DNA of 64,000 nucleotides from Diadema setosum (GCA_033980235.1 CM067062.1:15465801-15529800); one strand, 5' to 3'; numbered from the stretch's first letter, positions 35,558-51,200 are shown. Numbers and translations are program-made. The notes: generated by a model from the sequence alone, not told the origin.

Positions 35558-36701
35558 GTAAGTGATTTCGTGATCTTGACTCCAGACATGTAGAGTTTCA
35601 TTGATGGAGATGCATAATCGCACACACAGTCGCGACGATACACGCATCAGGCAATGGAATTCCAAGCATTCTCCTCATTGGTGGCTATGGCTTTCGCCTC
35701 TTTTTGACGAGCTCATCTGTCAATCATCGCTATGTATTCTCACCTGCACTTCTGATAATTTTTGAAGGTATGAACATGATGAAACGTGAAAATACAAGAA
35801 AGTCCAAAGTGTTCACAATCGGTATAGGCCTACACTCTTTCAGACCGATATGATTCTATGGTAAGAGTGGGATACACTCGAGAGTGGAAATGCCAGTTCG
35901 ATTGTACATCAGCTTTCATTTGCTATCACCTTCCAATTAACGCTCGTTCATATTTAACCTCATAACATAGGGCCTATTCTTTGCAATAATGACCACGACT
36001 CTCTCATAATTATTTGCGTCCTCTTTGATTTAATACGTCTTTATCTTGTCAATATGCTTGTCCGTTTTGTTAGTATCTCATGAGCTGACATGCAGCAAGA
36101 AGATAAAAGGAGAAATTATTACAGTCGTAAAAGGATACATGCCAATAAGTTTTCATGACGTACAAAAACATTTTTATGGTTTATACAGAGGCTCTGGCTC
36201 TTCTATAAGTGTATCCTGTAATTTTACAGGACTTTGAGAATATAAGCCATTTGCAGGTGCGAAGAAGAAACCAGTGTGTATGGAGGCGTCACAGACATTT
36301 CTTTTCAGTGCCTTCCGTATCCTCTTTCATTTTCAAAAGACGTCGCTTCCGAAACCAAACGCAGCCCGATCGGAAATGGAATGTTAGTTTTTTCTCTTAA
36401 TAACTTTTTTTCATCATCTCCGCTATATACCTCGCGACCGGATTAATGAGAATAAAGGTTATTTAGCTGTTCGACTTGTTACATCTGGTCAATGCTGATA
36501 GAACTCTAGAAATAATAGTACACTGTACAAGCGCGCCGGAACACTTCTGTTTTTTTTTTTTTTTTTTTTTTTTGGGGGGGGGGGGGGCAAAATCTCAACG
36601 GGGGCACATTAAATTTTATGTGACGATGTGAGATCCTCGGCGCGGGAGCGAAGCGAGAGAGGGGGGGGGGGGCGGTGTGGAAAGGGGGATCACCCCCCCC
36701 C

Positions 36702-36734
<33 letters not shown>

Positions 36735-39700
36735 TAGGGAGCTTTTGTAAAACAGGGTGCAAAAGTCGCGTTTATAGACCATTTAAAATCAAATTTCAAA
36801 GGAATTAAACATAGTGAAAAATAATCAGTGCGAAGGACTATGATTATTACATCGGGGGGAGGGTGTGGGAGGGGGGATAACCCCTCCCACGGTAGGGACT
36901 GTTTGTAAAAACAGAGTATAAACATGATAAAAGTCGCGTTTATAGAGAATTTAAAGCAAATTTCTAGGGAATTAACATATTGAAAAAATCAGTTGGAAGG
37001 ACTATGATCATAACATACGGGAATACATTAATAATGTGATGGTGCGAGATCCTCGGCGAGGGAGCGAAGCGACCGAGCGGGGGAGGGTGTGGGAAGGGGG
37101 ATACCCCCTCCCACGGTAGGGACTTTTTGTAAAAATAGAGTATAAAAGTCGCGTTTATAGAACATTTAAAAGCAAATTTCTAGGGAATTAACATATTGAA
37201 AAAAATCAGTGTGAAGGACTATGATCTTAACATACGGGGGTATATTATGTGATGGTGTGAGATCCTCGTCGAGGGAGCGAAGCGACCGAGCGGGGGAGCC
37301 CACGGTAGGGACTTTTTGTAAAAAAAAAAAAAAAAAAAAGAGTATAAAAGTCGCTTTTATAGAGCATTTTTAATCAAATTTCTGAGGAATTAAACATTGA
37401 CATAGTAAAAGAAATCACTGCGAAGGACTATGATAATAACTTATGAAAACTTTTCATTTTACTATAAGTACGGGCAGAACGAGTGAGTCCCTTTCACTTT
37501 GCAATTTATCTGAAATGTACTCATTAAAAGCTTAAACATGATCGCATCGTTCGAACAATAAAAAATATTCTTATACTGCTAGAAAGCAAAGAAGAAAATG
37601 AAATATGTAAGGTTTACTAAAGGTATGTTTCAGCGGGCACACTCGAGGACACGAGGCTACCATCTATACACTAAATTTACTCATAAGTTACTGTTAGTGT
37701 ATAGATACAATAATGTATGTTGTTAGTGTATTATCATTTTCGCGAAAATTTTTGCATTTTCAGTTATGAAATTACAACATTATTAGACAAGAAATATGCC
37801 TTTATTGTTCATTTTGGTTTTTAAATCAGTGATAATTATTTGTTACAGGGGGCACATTGGGGGGGGGGGGCAAAAACTCGTTTTGCCCCCCCCCCCCAAC
37901 ATTTTGTTTGGTGGGGGGGGGGGGGGGGGGGGGGCAAGTGCCACCCCTGTCCCCCCGCTTCTGGCGCCCTTGACACTGTAAAAACATCGATGTGGTGTTT
38001 ATGTTGTGATGGTGTTGAAAAGTGTTCACCTGGCCCTTCGTGGTGTTAATTTGACACTGCAGCTGGTGATATTTTTGACACTGCGCTGGTATTAATTCAA
38101 CAATGACTCCACGTGGTGTTGATTTGATATTGCTGGTGTTAATTTCAATGGTATAACACCCACCCAGCTTCAATAGGAGACCACAACAACTGGTGTTACT
38201 GTGGTGTAAATGTGTTCACACCTTTTTTTTCAAAAGTTAAGTACTTTATCGGAAAAGTCTTGATTGTCTTGTTGAAGTTTAAAATCAACAAGAAGAATAA
38301 ATTCAGTAACTAAGAAACTATTAAAAAAAAACAATTTTATATTTTGAAGTGACACCCGAAGGTGTTAATCTAACACCACAAATGAGCACCGGAAATTTAC
38401 CACCAGCTCGGTGTTTCATATTTAACAACGGACTTTTTGCAGTGTACTGGCGACCCTCGATAAAATGTATAAAAGGAAGATAACATCTTATTCATACTTC
38501 ATATGTTCTGTTTAGGTCCTCCAATTACTATCTTTATATATTATATAAATTAAAAAGAAAATAATTTGGGAACCTGGATTTTTACTTCTATGCAATGGAC
38601 TTTCGTTATTAACCCTGTTCGTTAGTAAAGGGAGCGCCCTGTACATATAGGTATAGTCCTTAGATCGTGTGCTTGTTCAATATATTTACGCTTTGGTCCA
38701 AGTTACCCGTACATAATATGATACCATGATACTTCACGGACGTAATGTCATGATCAGAACTTTACAAATCCCTATACACTTGATGAAAACGGATTTAGAG
38801 ATCCGTATTGCTGCATAATATTATTGAAGATGATGATACCAGCAAGACGGTGCCATTACACTCGTTATGGTTTGGCCATTACGGTAGGATTGTCAATAGA
38901 TACGTTCAGACGACAGGCCCTAACCTCGAGGTTAGGAAACCTCGAGGTTAAGCTCTTGCCCCCAAACTACGACGTGCGTCCACACGACGAATCTTAACCT
39001 CGATGTTAAGCTCCTGCCCCTTTGGTACGTTCATTTTTGTGTCCACACGGTGCTTAACTACAAGTGGGACCCCCACGGCTCGTGGTTAGAGCGCTAACCA
39101 TAAGATTTCTCGTGGCTCTTAACATCGAGCTAACCTCGAGGTTAGCTAACTACGAGTGCGTCTTCACGGTCCCTAACTACAAGCTGTAACCTCGAGGTAT
39201 CTAACCTCGAGGTTAAGGCTTGTCGTCTGAACGTAACTATTGTAGATTGTCTTCTGATGCAACGACTGCGTTGGGCCTCCCAAAATGAGCAGTGCCAGCA
39301 GAATGCGAATTTCGTGTAACTTGACACTCGTTCACGACACCATGGACACGGATGTCTCCATACGATGGCCATGTTTAAAACTAAAACATAGTTCCCAGAA
39401 GGGCTCAAAATTCATCTTCCACCATTTGGAATTTGCTCCCAATACATCGAAAGGGTCTACCAAGAAACTTAACTGACGGACGCGATTGGCCAGGATGATG
39501 AGTTGTTTTGGAGTATTTTGAATCAAAAGTGTAGAATAGTTTCGATCGTATGCCTACGACTTTTGTTTGCACAGCAGGGCTCTCTCCGTTCAGCATTGTG
39601 CTTTTGTGGGTAGATAGAACGTTCCTCTATCTAGCAATCGTATTTTCCAACAAGTTGGATGCGATTCAGTATAGCGCGCAAGATGGGTGGATACTGTTGT

Positions 39701-41005
39701 GGCCCGATTTGTCGATTATCGATTATTGATTACGAAAATTGTGTAGTAACCACGATCGGGTATTTAAACCTAACAGCCCATGAGATTGTAGTATACTTCC
39801 CACTATTTTTTTTTTTTTTTTTTTTTGCTAATTATTTCGCATTTGCGTAGTTACCTACCTGGAAGTCATGTTATATCAAAGTTATTTTTAAAGCGTACGT
39901 GTACATTAGATTGAACAATAATCGAAAGTTCTACAGGCAGAGAAGAAAATGTTTTCACTTTTAGTGCAAAGCATGCCTGCGATCAAAATGCTTATTGTTT
40001 CAGGAAATATGCACCGATGCGCACTAGCTTTAGTGTCCGTTCGGACATGGAACACCTCGTGTTGTTCGTCATCTTGACGACCTTTGTAAAGCACTATCCC
40101 CAAAATATCAGCCATATTTCGGTAATACTGAACCGCGGGCTCTACGGCAGAAGTTCGCCCCATTATAATCTTCATTTCGTTCGGTCTCACATCTTGTTAA
40201 TCATACAGAAAGTTCCTCTTACTTTCACAGTTTTTCACTTGGGAAGGTCGACCACACGAGGGACTCACTTCTCTTTTATTCCATTTATTTTGAATTGTGT
40301 ACCTTTAATGTCGAGCACAGTTCCTGAAAGCGGCTATGGAGACGTTTCCCAGTTGTGGTCACTGGTATGAAATTCGATCCTTCAGTGGACCCCTCTTTTC
40401 CCTACAGAGGATTTTAAAGCCAGATATAACCACGTCAAGGTGCACTTGCAAGATCTTTCTACAATGTACAGTGCTTAAAGTGCAATTCATTGCCACACTC
40501 AGCCAAATCAGTTTCTCCGCTCCCGGAGGAGAACCGCCAAATGCGTTCTTGTTGCCGAGACAAATCACGAAATTGACCTAGTTCATATGAGTCCTAATAT
40601 AGTCAATGTCTAATGCAATATCCGACCACGAGACTGCTAGAGGTAGGCAAGGCCTCACGACGAATTGTTCATTTTTTTTTCTTTTTCTTTCTTTTTTTTT
40701 TTTTTTTTTTTTGCCATGTGGTCCAAGAAGACGAAGCCAGTTCAGTGGCAATGCGCTGTGTTATCATGGCTATATGCAAGAGCTATCAAATTTCAAATTG
40801 ACATCTACATTCGTCCGCAACAATCTGCAAGTTCACAAATTATACTTGAGCAACAGTGATCATTGACTATTTAACCCCACACTCTCCCCTCGCCAAGTGA
40901 AATACTGCATTAGGACTATTCGAGGCATGTAATTCATCTGGGTATATGTATAGCTTGTTGTTATTACCGTAACATTCTTCGTATCTTTGCTATTATATGC
41001 TTTAC

Positions 41006-41049
<44 letters not shown>

Positions 41050-43378
41050 TATGTATGTATAACGCATAGGTATCGAGTAGAAATAGACAAGAATTTAATG
41101 ACAAGGTAAGCGAGGTTTTTGAAGAGATGACGCTGATGATGCTTGCTCTCATTTCTCATCTTGCTACCCACTTCCTTGCACATATACAGTGTATTCATGC
41201 TGCAGGTCTTGATATTTTTTTTTTTTTTTGTCGATGATTTGCAGATAGAAATAGTTATTACCATCGGTTGTGCTGTAATTATCAAAATGGTGTTTTATGC
41301 AGAGGCACGTTTATCTTTACATCTTCACAAGGAAATGCTGGCACAGCTCCTAATTGGAATGAAAATACTTTATTAGCGTTGAGCGAGGATCCAAGCTATA
41401 ATTTGTTTTTTTCTTCTCTGAATAGAAACAAAGTCATCAGAGTTCATGCCCTCAAAGTGCGGAGGGTCCTTCTTGAATAAAATCCTGTTTGGTTTGATTC
41501 CATATCACAACTTGGCAATGAACGATAATAAAAGAGAACTACTGACTAGTGAAACCGTAATACTGGTGAGTACAAATGAATTCGAGGATGTATATCATTG
41601 TGTCTTTTTCCAACAAAAAAAGAAATCGCGATTATAAGCTGATGAGTATGTATGAAACCACAATTTGTACTTTATATTACGCTAAGAGAGTGAACTGAAG
41701 GATTGTAGGTAGATTGATTTCTAGAAGTTCTGCTCTTAAATGAGGGCATTTTTTTTTCACTGTGCTTTATTCTATGTGATGCTTTCAGGCAATGTCTAGT
41801 AGAATAAAAAACAAACAACAACTAACAAACGGACAAGGAATAAACAATAGGCATCGATCATGCTTTATCACCGTGAAATTCAAAACAGATCTCTTAATCC
41901 CACTAAGGGTACGATAAAGCCACGCCTCCTCATGTTTTTACAGATTTCTTTTTGCTATTCATGTATCTGTTGAACCTAACATCAGACAATGTCGTTTTTG
42001 TTTTGATGGCCGGTGTATGTATCACACCAATGACATTTGACACCACATTATTTTGTACGAGGATCCCCGGATGTTGTATACTGCCCCTCCTTTTGTCTGC
42101 AGGCATAATCCAGGTAAACATCCGAGCCGTTTTGTGATCGTGTTACCATGGCAACGAAATGACGCATGCCCAAAGGCCTGGATTTCCCTTCTTTGTCGCA
42201 GGGAAAGTTACTCATCGAAAATTTCCAGACTTTAAAGTCTATTGACATAATTATGGTGTGAAAAGAAACAACCGTCATGGTCACAATTTTTGCATGTAAT
42301 GAGGAGAAACAGCATAGCTTATATTGTCAAAAATATCTTCTCAGGATATACACCAGAAATCCTTTGGATGATGTATCACAAATTGGTGCTGTCCTTTTCC
42401 GAGTATCTTTTATGTCTGGGTTTGTTGTTGTTGTTGTTGTTGTTGTTGTTCATCACATAGTCTCTATATTTTAGGCACACATCGTTCTCTCACACGTCTT
42501 GATTACACACTCACACACGTATACACACACTCCCCGAGATGACTTTCTTGACTTTCAAATAGTCATGTGTAAATCACATACACTACATCTTTATTCATTC
42601 ATTCATTCATTCATTTATTTTTCCATTTCCAACAGAAACATATAGATAATTTACAGAAATTGAATACATAAATTACTTCAGAATGTACAATAAAAGATAA
42701 GTTCACAAAATATTTGGATTATACTGAAATTGGGGTTTACTGTTATGATTTAACAAACCATAGAATGCACACAAACACAAACACACACAAACTCACACAC
42801 ACATATCACACACGCACGTTTATACATCTTCAAAGCTACGAAGGGTGTGCAAACAAATCGGCAGCTTCACAATCTTCAAACATTCAATAGATCCGTATGT
42901 TCATCCATGTTCAATCATCGCACTGACTTTCTGAAATAGCATTTATCGTACTTAACCTTCACCAATGCATGATTGTGAAGAAGGTCCTCTCTTTAAGTGA
43001 GAAAGAATGAAATTGCAAGTTGCCTGGCCAATAAAAATCTAAAAATGAAATGCAACAGATTAATGACTATTATCATTAACACTGCAGAATTCTGAAATAA
43101 CTGCATTAACATGATAACCATCATAAGGCAGAATGCCAAATCCCAACAGACCGAAAATGGTATTATAGAAATAGAACTTCGCTCTGTTAGACCATTAGAC
43201 ATTCGGAAATGTCAGACTTTAGACAGCTTTAAATCTAAAGTGAAAACTTTTTTGTTTTAGCGTAGGCCTGTTTCTTTTTTACTTCCCATGCAGCATTATG
43301 CAACATAGGAATTTAAGAGCTCTTGACATGCTTGAATGCAGTAGAATATATAAACATAGTTTCCGCGCTTAATAAATG

Positions 43379-43438
<60 letters not shown>

Positions 43439-45201
43439 AGTTTCTAATGGGGAGTGAAAGAGCTCCTCTGACTCTGCTCTTGTTTTAGCCGATCAAATTG
43501 CTTTCTGTCATTTAATTATTGAAAACAGGAAGCTGATCATACTCAAGGCCATAGTAGTATCAATTACACTATTAAAACGGACGTGTCTCCAAGAATCCTG
43601 GTATAATAGTTCCTTTTCTCTCTCACTCTTTATGAGTCATCTTTCGCGTATTTCCTTTCCTTTGCTCTACCTCCTCGGCCCCACCCACGTGGGTAGGCCG
43701 AGAGAGATGTCGCTTTGTATCCTGTAGCTCCACAGATAAACTGACACCTGTTGTATCGGCCGGCCCATTGAATTAGTCCGTGATGTCACAGGGTTTTCAT
43801 TGTGTCACAAGAGTTTCTCTTGTGACGCTGTCTACGTCATCACTGTATAGGTCAATTTCCAGGCTCTTTGCTGTTGCTGTTGTTGTTGTTTAGCTCATCT
43901 GGAAATGTTAACATTATTTCTGCAGACAATAACAATAATATACTATACACATGTGACAATATTCATTATTGCGTATTTTATAGACCAGGGAGATGAGACC
44001 AGGAAAGTGAGATGAGACCTCCCTGCTTCTACGATTATTGAAGGTGTGCGGCATTCGTAAAGGGAGCTTCTTTTTGAGTTGATAGTTGGCGCATTTCCAC
44101 TCCATGGTCATATATAATAGACTACACAGTTAGCAAAAACTCTCCCTTTTTGTTAAAATTCTGAAGTTTAAAAGAAGTTATAGTGTTTGTGATCGATGAT
44201 GTCACAATTTTTGCCCAGTTCCGTGAAGATTTATCGCTGTTAAGTTCGTAAAGCAAAGCTATTGGGCCTATAGTTTGCAAGATTTTCTCTTGACTGTTTG
44301 TCAAAGACGAGACAATTTATAGTGCAGATTGGTTTGCAGTTTACTTGGAGACTCGTGAGGTGATCACATCATCATCTAAACTGTTTTGTGAGATTTTAAC
44401 TGATATTGCTAAAATGTCCTCTATTCTGTTTGTTTAATCTGCTCAATATAAAAGTTATCTTCCGTGTAAATGGATTTGAAGTCTGTGTTGATGTGCAGTA
44501 TATCACACCAGGTCTACTATCAAGCAACGGAAGCAGCGGGTTCTCTAAATTAGTCTAGTAATTTGTAAAGTCATCTGCGTCAGCAAATTAAGGGACGTGT
44601 CATTGTGATTAGACGGTAGATATGCAACCACATAATCACACATTCAACTTGTGGTTGATAGTGGTCATAAGTAAGGGGGCCTACTCGTTACCTCTAGTCT
44701 CGCCTCCAGATGTCGCAAATATTATTTTTCTCGTAGAGAATTATTTTGTATTTGGAAATTTCGTATTCCAGTGCATCATATCGCATGCTATCGTATAGGA
44801 CCGGAACGCGATCATTTTTTTTTTCTTCTTGAAAATTACATGGCATCACCCAGCAAGGTGAACTGTCAATATTCAGAGGACTCCGGGGCGCTTTACGTTT
44901 TTTAATCATTATCATTTTAATTATTATTTCGAGATCGAGACAGAAAGGAAAATGGAAATTGGCTTTATAACTATATTTCCCTCTTTGGCAATGTAATCGC
45001 ACCATCTCTGTGATAGACCATTTCTGAGAACATCGCGCTCAGGGATATTCCCGTCCAAGTTCAAGTTGTCTTTTAAACCTCAGTAAACTCAAACAAACAA
45101 ACGAAAATGCATTTTCAAAGTTTTATATTTCATACCTCCCAGAATAGCGGTAATGCATAGTAGGCAGATGATATCATGACTATACGTGTTTCCTTTCACT
45201 T

Positions 45202-45233
<32 letters not shown>

Positions 45234-48200
45234 ATCCACGCTCACACATAAACACAAGCACAAAATCGTTACTTCCTTCTCTTAAGTAACATTAATTGAA
45301 AAAAAAATTTACAAGATACCCTTCAAATTGTTTCAGGTTTGCAACAACTGATAGCAATGTCTACTTTGTCGAAATGGAGGCAGGGTTATAGATTGTGTAA
45401 CCATAGAGCTACTAAAACAATGTAGCTCAATAGTGTAGATACACGTGTATATTACACACTGCAAAAATAGGAGTGCAAATATGGACCCATAAAGGTGCAG
45501 TCGCTATACAAGCCACCCTAAAAGTACACACCTGCACCCCATACAGGGGTATAAAGTTTGCACCCCCTCCTAGGGTGCAGACAGGCATACACCGTATGAG
45601 GTACTAATTATTTGTACCTTTGAGGGTACTAATTTGTATCATCATGGGTACTTTTATGCACCCTTAGGGGTACTCACATACACCGTTAGGGGTACTGATT
45701 TGTATCATTAAGGGTACTGAAATGAACCCTAGAGGTACTCCCTTGTCACCTCAGAGGTGCAAATAAGTACCCCTATGGTGCATGTCTGCACCAAAAATAG
45801 GGGTGCAGATTGTGTACCCCTATATGGGGTGCATTTGTGCACCTTTAGGGTGGCTTGTATAGGGACAAACGTCTGTACCCCTATAGAGGTCCATATTTGC
45901 ACTCCTATTTTTTTTTTTTTTTTTTTAGTATGTAATTGACAGATTTTTACATGTTATCAGGTCGTCACTGCGTCCAATAGTCTATGTTATTGTGGCGGAT
46001 ATTGTGTTGTGAAACCGCATGATTTTCGATACTTCGAAGTTCGGCAGCTTTCCTATGCTTGTACACAGTCCGGCTTGCTTGGGTTGTGTAATTGCTTTTT
46101 CTCATTAAAGCCAGCATGAAACAAAAAAAAAAAAACCCGGATTTTCAATTTAATTTGCACCATTGCCTTAATTTAAACCACTAGTCGATATAAATTATGC
46201 CAAGGTAATTACTGTTATCACATTATTCTTATCACATTAAATAATTTTTATTGTGTGAATAGGGTTCACAGGCTGGTCTACATTCAGGATTTGTTGCAGG
46301 ATAGGTATCGAAATGAGTCATTATCTCATACTTTGAGAGAGATTAAAATCATATCAAATAGTTGATTGTTTGTGAACATGTCAACCGTAGTCTTATACGA
46401 TGTCGCTGATGACATTGTGGTAGAAACCACTAATCGTTCTAAGATGCGTCATTTTTTTCGGGCTGTATCGTATATAGTGTACACACTGAACTTCAATTCG
46501 TATTGTTGCCTGGCGTTGGAATTCCTGGAGCAGTGTAATATGAAAGTTTGCTCAGATGAAATGAGATTACAGACCTTAGCTTACTTTCCTCTTTTCTGGT
46601 TCAGCAGATCAATTGTATTTGCTTGAATTGATAAAGTTCACTGACAAAGGGACAAATAAGCTGTCTCGCGTAAGAGATGAAGTGAAGCAAGACAAACCGA
46701 TGTGTTTAAACAATGAACCCACGATTACAGCTTTAACATATTTTCTCTTTCTCCGTCTCTTTTCAAGCATTCCCTGATGACTTAGATTTCTTTAGATTTA
46801 GAAAAAGAAGAAGAAAAGAAGATACTAATTCTAATGACTCAACGTACATTACTTTCCTTTCAGTTCAGTGTGAGTATAGATGTGTGGGAGTAATCTCAAA
46901 ATGACGTAAAGCCGCACCAAACTCACATTTTTTCCAGCACTTAGCGAGGTGATTGGATCAAACAACGCCTTATTTTTTGCTTTTCTACCATCTCTCTTCC
47001 TCCCCCCACTGTAACTCCAAACGTGTTGGACCCTTTCACATCAACAAAGCTCCTGAATAAATAAGCTTTCTTTACGCGGAGGAGTATAATATAGAGGTAG
47101 TAAGACCCGCAGATCTTGCATAATGATTTGCGAATCATAGCGTCAACTGACTTGGAAATGACCTAATGAATAAACAGAAAAAGACATGAACGTATGAAAT
47201 TGTTAGCCTATTTCATGACGAGATCGTTTCCGAATAAAGGAAAACAAGAAGAACACTGTGCCGTCATTTAACGCCTTTCTTTGATGTTCACTACTGTAAC
47301 TGTGAATTCAAAGTGACGATGTATTCCTTTTAGTCACAATCATGACAATCATTTAATGATTGATATATGCTGCTCTCTGTACGCAGGTTAGTATTTCGGT
47401 CACACGTCGACTCACTCCACGTATTTCATGTGAGTCACTGACTTGACTCAACTGTACAAAAACGACCCGATTCCTGACCAAACACAAAGGAAATTCCACT
47501 TAATCAATTTGTATTGATTCGAAACGATAACTTGATTGTCACGTCACAAGTGAGAGTATCACACGCGCAGGCTGCCACAATAATCCAAGATGATTTTTCA
47601 TTCATTGTTTATATTTTGATGTGTGACTCCCGGTTTGAATTAACTGAGCTGAGACGGACTTTGCGGAAGTGTCCTTTTTTGGGCAAACGTGCCCTTTACC
47701 CATCGTACGATGATTCATTCATTCTTCAAATCGCTGGACGGATTTATATTATGGGTATAAAACCATTTAAATAGTTGTGTCATAGCTGTGAAGTATTTGC
47801 TTTTACAATTCATCATAGTTTTCAATTTGAACTCGGTGGAAGGCGAGATGCAGTATATCCAATCTATACTCGACTTATAAGTAGATCTCCTCATCTTTAT
47901 ATCGTGTGAAATCCTACACCATTCCTTTCATGACCATTGACTATTTGCATAATGTACTTTGCCTTTTAAAGAATGTATCACCACCTCCCCTCTATCGACG
48001 GATATACAGTAGGTCTTTTATCCTCTCGGAAAGTGAAAGCCGCGTTGAACAATACACAATAATCATAGACGGAAGGAAACTCCAGAAACACATGTCGCTC
48101 GATCCTCGTGCAAATAATGAGCGTTGCAGTCTCTTATTCAGATGTCTGTCAACACTTCCTGATGACATTTCAAAGTGCATAATATAATTCAGATTCGTAA

Positions 48201-51200
48201 GAGGGAATTCCTGTCGTTTGCAAGCTCACTAGAGTCTTCGTCTATAATTATCAATCCTATCATTATGAATTTTGTGATATATTATATAGTATATGTACGT
48301 CCCAACAGTCGTAACTTCGTGTTTCCCTTCTACCTTTCTTAAGACTGGAAATAAATATAATGCTCTCTGAGATGTCATACGTATTTTATAGTTGAAAATG
48401 ATCTGGGCAATGCTAGGTCCGTCCGGCGTTCCGCGGCTACAAGTATCTCGGATTTTATGTTGTAAAGATTGAAAGTTTCTGCAAGGTTGCTGGCTTATGG
48501 TTGCTGGCTGCACGAACCCTTTAACCGGGGTTAAATTGCCCTTATAACCTCTTTCCGACCAGCCACTGACAACTGATGCAAACTTCACCACACAATCTAT
48601 ATTGGGTCAGTGACTAACGCACATCATACCCACCAAGCACCTTGGAGAATTGTACTCTGTCAACGGGATGCGTGTGGGATGCTGTGACATTTGAAGCAAT
48701 GACCATACACAAGTCTTAGCACGTGGAACCGTTACACTGACGTAAGCGAGAGTGCATGAGAGAGTAAGGAAAGGGGGTAAAAATCTGGTCCAGGGTTCTC
48801 AAAACTGTCCTTTTCCTTTTCTGTTTTTGCGTATAATTCTCTCTATTTGAATTGTTTTTTGTCTTTTTGTTTTGTTGGCTTGTTTTGGCTTTTTGTGGAA
48901 GAAGTTATTTTTGTCTCTCCGGATGCAGGGCTCTATGGAGCAAAATGAGGACTTGCAAACCTTTATTACCTACACCTTTGTTTGCGGAGCGGCGAACCAA
49001 TTTGACCGATCTGCCCAATAAAAGAGATTACTGGCTCATTCATTCCATAAAAACTGTTTGTAAATAAAATCGTATCTGCTGAAGCACTTGGCCGTAAATG
49101 TCCGACATACGTACACCCATTAAAACAACAGTGTCCCTAACCAAATAAGGAAAGAAAATAACAAGAAATAGATACACAATAGTTTACGAAAGACAGGAGG
49201 TGCGCACGAAGCAGCTTCGTTACTATGGAAGGCAGACAAATAGCTGGAATGATGGGAGTGCACAACCTGCGATAAGAAAGCATTTTATGGTATAAATCCA
49301 AAGGTATAGATCGACTTGTTTCTAATTATTGGCTTTCGTACCCCCTGTATGGTTAGGTTTCTTAATCACTTTCTTCTTCATTACATAGCCTACAGTCTGA
49401 AGGAGTATGGCAATAAATGTTTGCCGTACTTGGAACGTGAAATGATCAGGCAAGAATAAACGAAAGAAAATAATGTCTTAACTATAAGTGAAAATATAAT
49501 TAAGTTTTATAGATTATTTGTACAGGTAAGGCTGAAATGTGAGAAATGTAATTCAGCAAGATGATCAGAGACCTAGCCGTGGCCTAGCCGTTTCTTGGTA
49601 AGTAGGTTAGTATGCTTGTTTCATTTGATCAAACATGGCATGGTCAAGCATGTTAAACAGGATTCATACAACATTCGTAAACTAGATAAAACCTCGCCAG
49701 AACGGTAAAAGTGTTGTAACAGGTATGACAAAGCAGAAGGATTGGTAATTACCATGATGCTTTGGCTTATAAGGTATTGTGTGGAAGTAGACCCACAATG
49801 TACCTTGTTCTGAAATGCCAGTCATAGTGAAGTGGACGAATGCGCGTTTCGTTCAACGGCGGTATACCAGGGAGGTGGATCCCACCTCGATCCCTGGTTT
49901 AGTGCATTCTTCATTGGGATTGTCACAAAGCAACCTCAGCCGTACGGCTTTTTGCAAAAAAAAAAAAAAGACAAAAAAACCCACACAAAGACACAAAACC
50001 AAACAAATAAAAACTGGCTCAAACAATGTTAATAACCAACTAACATCAATGAAAATAGTGAGGAGGTAATTACCTCTGTCCGTCATTATAGTCTAGCAGC
50101 CAGAAAGGGTCCCCGTGCACCCCCCCTAAAACAAAATTCTACGATATGTTCGAAGATCGTCAGAACCTGTATTTTCAGAATCCGGTTGTCGCCAGCGGAA
50201 AAAAAGGTTGCGCGCGCGTCTTATTTGCATATTTCTAAGATGGCCGCCGCCCGTTGCTAGGAGACGGATTATTTTTGAATAACTTTATTTAGGAATAACA
50301 AATTACCATAAAAATGGTATCATTTTGAAGAGAATTAAATTTCCTACAAGCTGATGCCCCATTTGATGGGATAAATAGTTGTTGTCATGAAATATTAAGG
50401 AAGGAATTATGTTTTTTAGCATTTTTCTAAAAAGATACGGAATTTGGTTATAATGTTCTTTTCCATACATCTAATATGCATTTACAAATAACATTTGAAA
50501 TTTCCTAAAATTATCCCCCAAACATAGCTATTATCATGTGAAAACGGCTTTCCAATACACCAATTCCTTTAAAAGTTACACAATACAGCAATATTTAAGG
50601 GTTATAATGTCTCCGCGCGCAATTGCGTAGGTTCTGTATGTGGGGTTTGTTGTAGATCACTGCTATCTATTGATCAAATCTCATCGAAATCGGCGAAGAA
50701 AGAAAGAAAAATTACACTTTCTATTCCTTATATGAAATAATTTTTTTTCCTATTCTGTGTTACCAAACTCCCATATGAACAGTTTCTTGTCTTTTTGGAT
50801 TCCCTCCAAAATCACAACTTATCTGATATTAAAAAGTTAAAGAAAAAATTTGACATGACAGTTTCCTCTTATTGGAAGATTAAAGTGAAAAAAAAGAAGA
50901 ATCTTATGCTAAAAGCCCTAAGAAATAAAGAACTTGTTAAATGGCCTTTCAGAGCTTAAAATGAAACATGGCTATCTTATTTTTTCATAACAAAATGAAG
51001 GAAAGTATCTGTGTAGTTCATGTCGGCCCATACTGGGTTACTATTCTTCAGAAATGGTCCCCGTGCACGCCCCCCCCCCTCCCCCCCCCCAAAAAAAAAA
51101 ATCTACGATGTGTTCGAAGATCTTCAGAACCTGTATTTTGCGAATCTGCTTGTCGCCAGCGGAAAAAAAAAGGGCTGCGCGTGCGTCTAATTTGCATACT

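Larger units (their letters stand above)
36517..38448. mobile_element. ACACTGYAAAAA-ended MITE, split by a younger hAT-like insertion
   Basis: Left terminus AGTACACTGTA (36517-36527) resumes as AAAACATCG after the insertion. The right terminus GCAGTGTACT ends at 38448. The element itself is only about 480 bp, at 36517-36527 plus 37981-38448. Its body repeats GGTGTTAATTTGACAC-like words. No target duplication could be seen. Confidence 0.75.
39243..45455. other. MMP intron 1, mid part
   Basis: No exon recognised. Contains T-runs at about 39808-39826 and 40684-40712, (AT)n at 41010-41045, (GTT)n at 42422-42450, (ATTC)n at about 42595-42619 and a LINE tail at 43150-43437. Confidence 0.55.
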
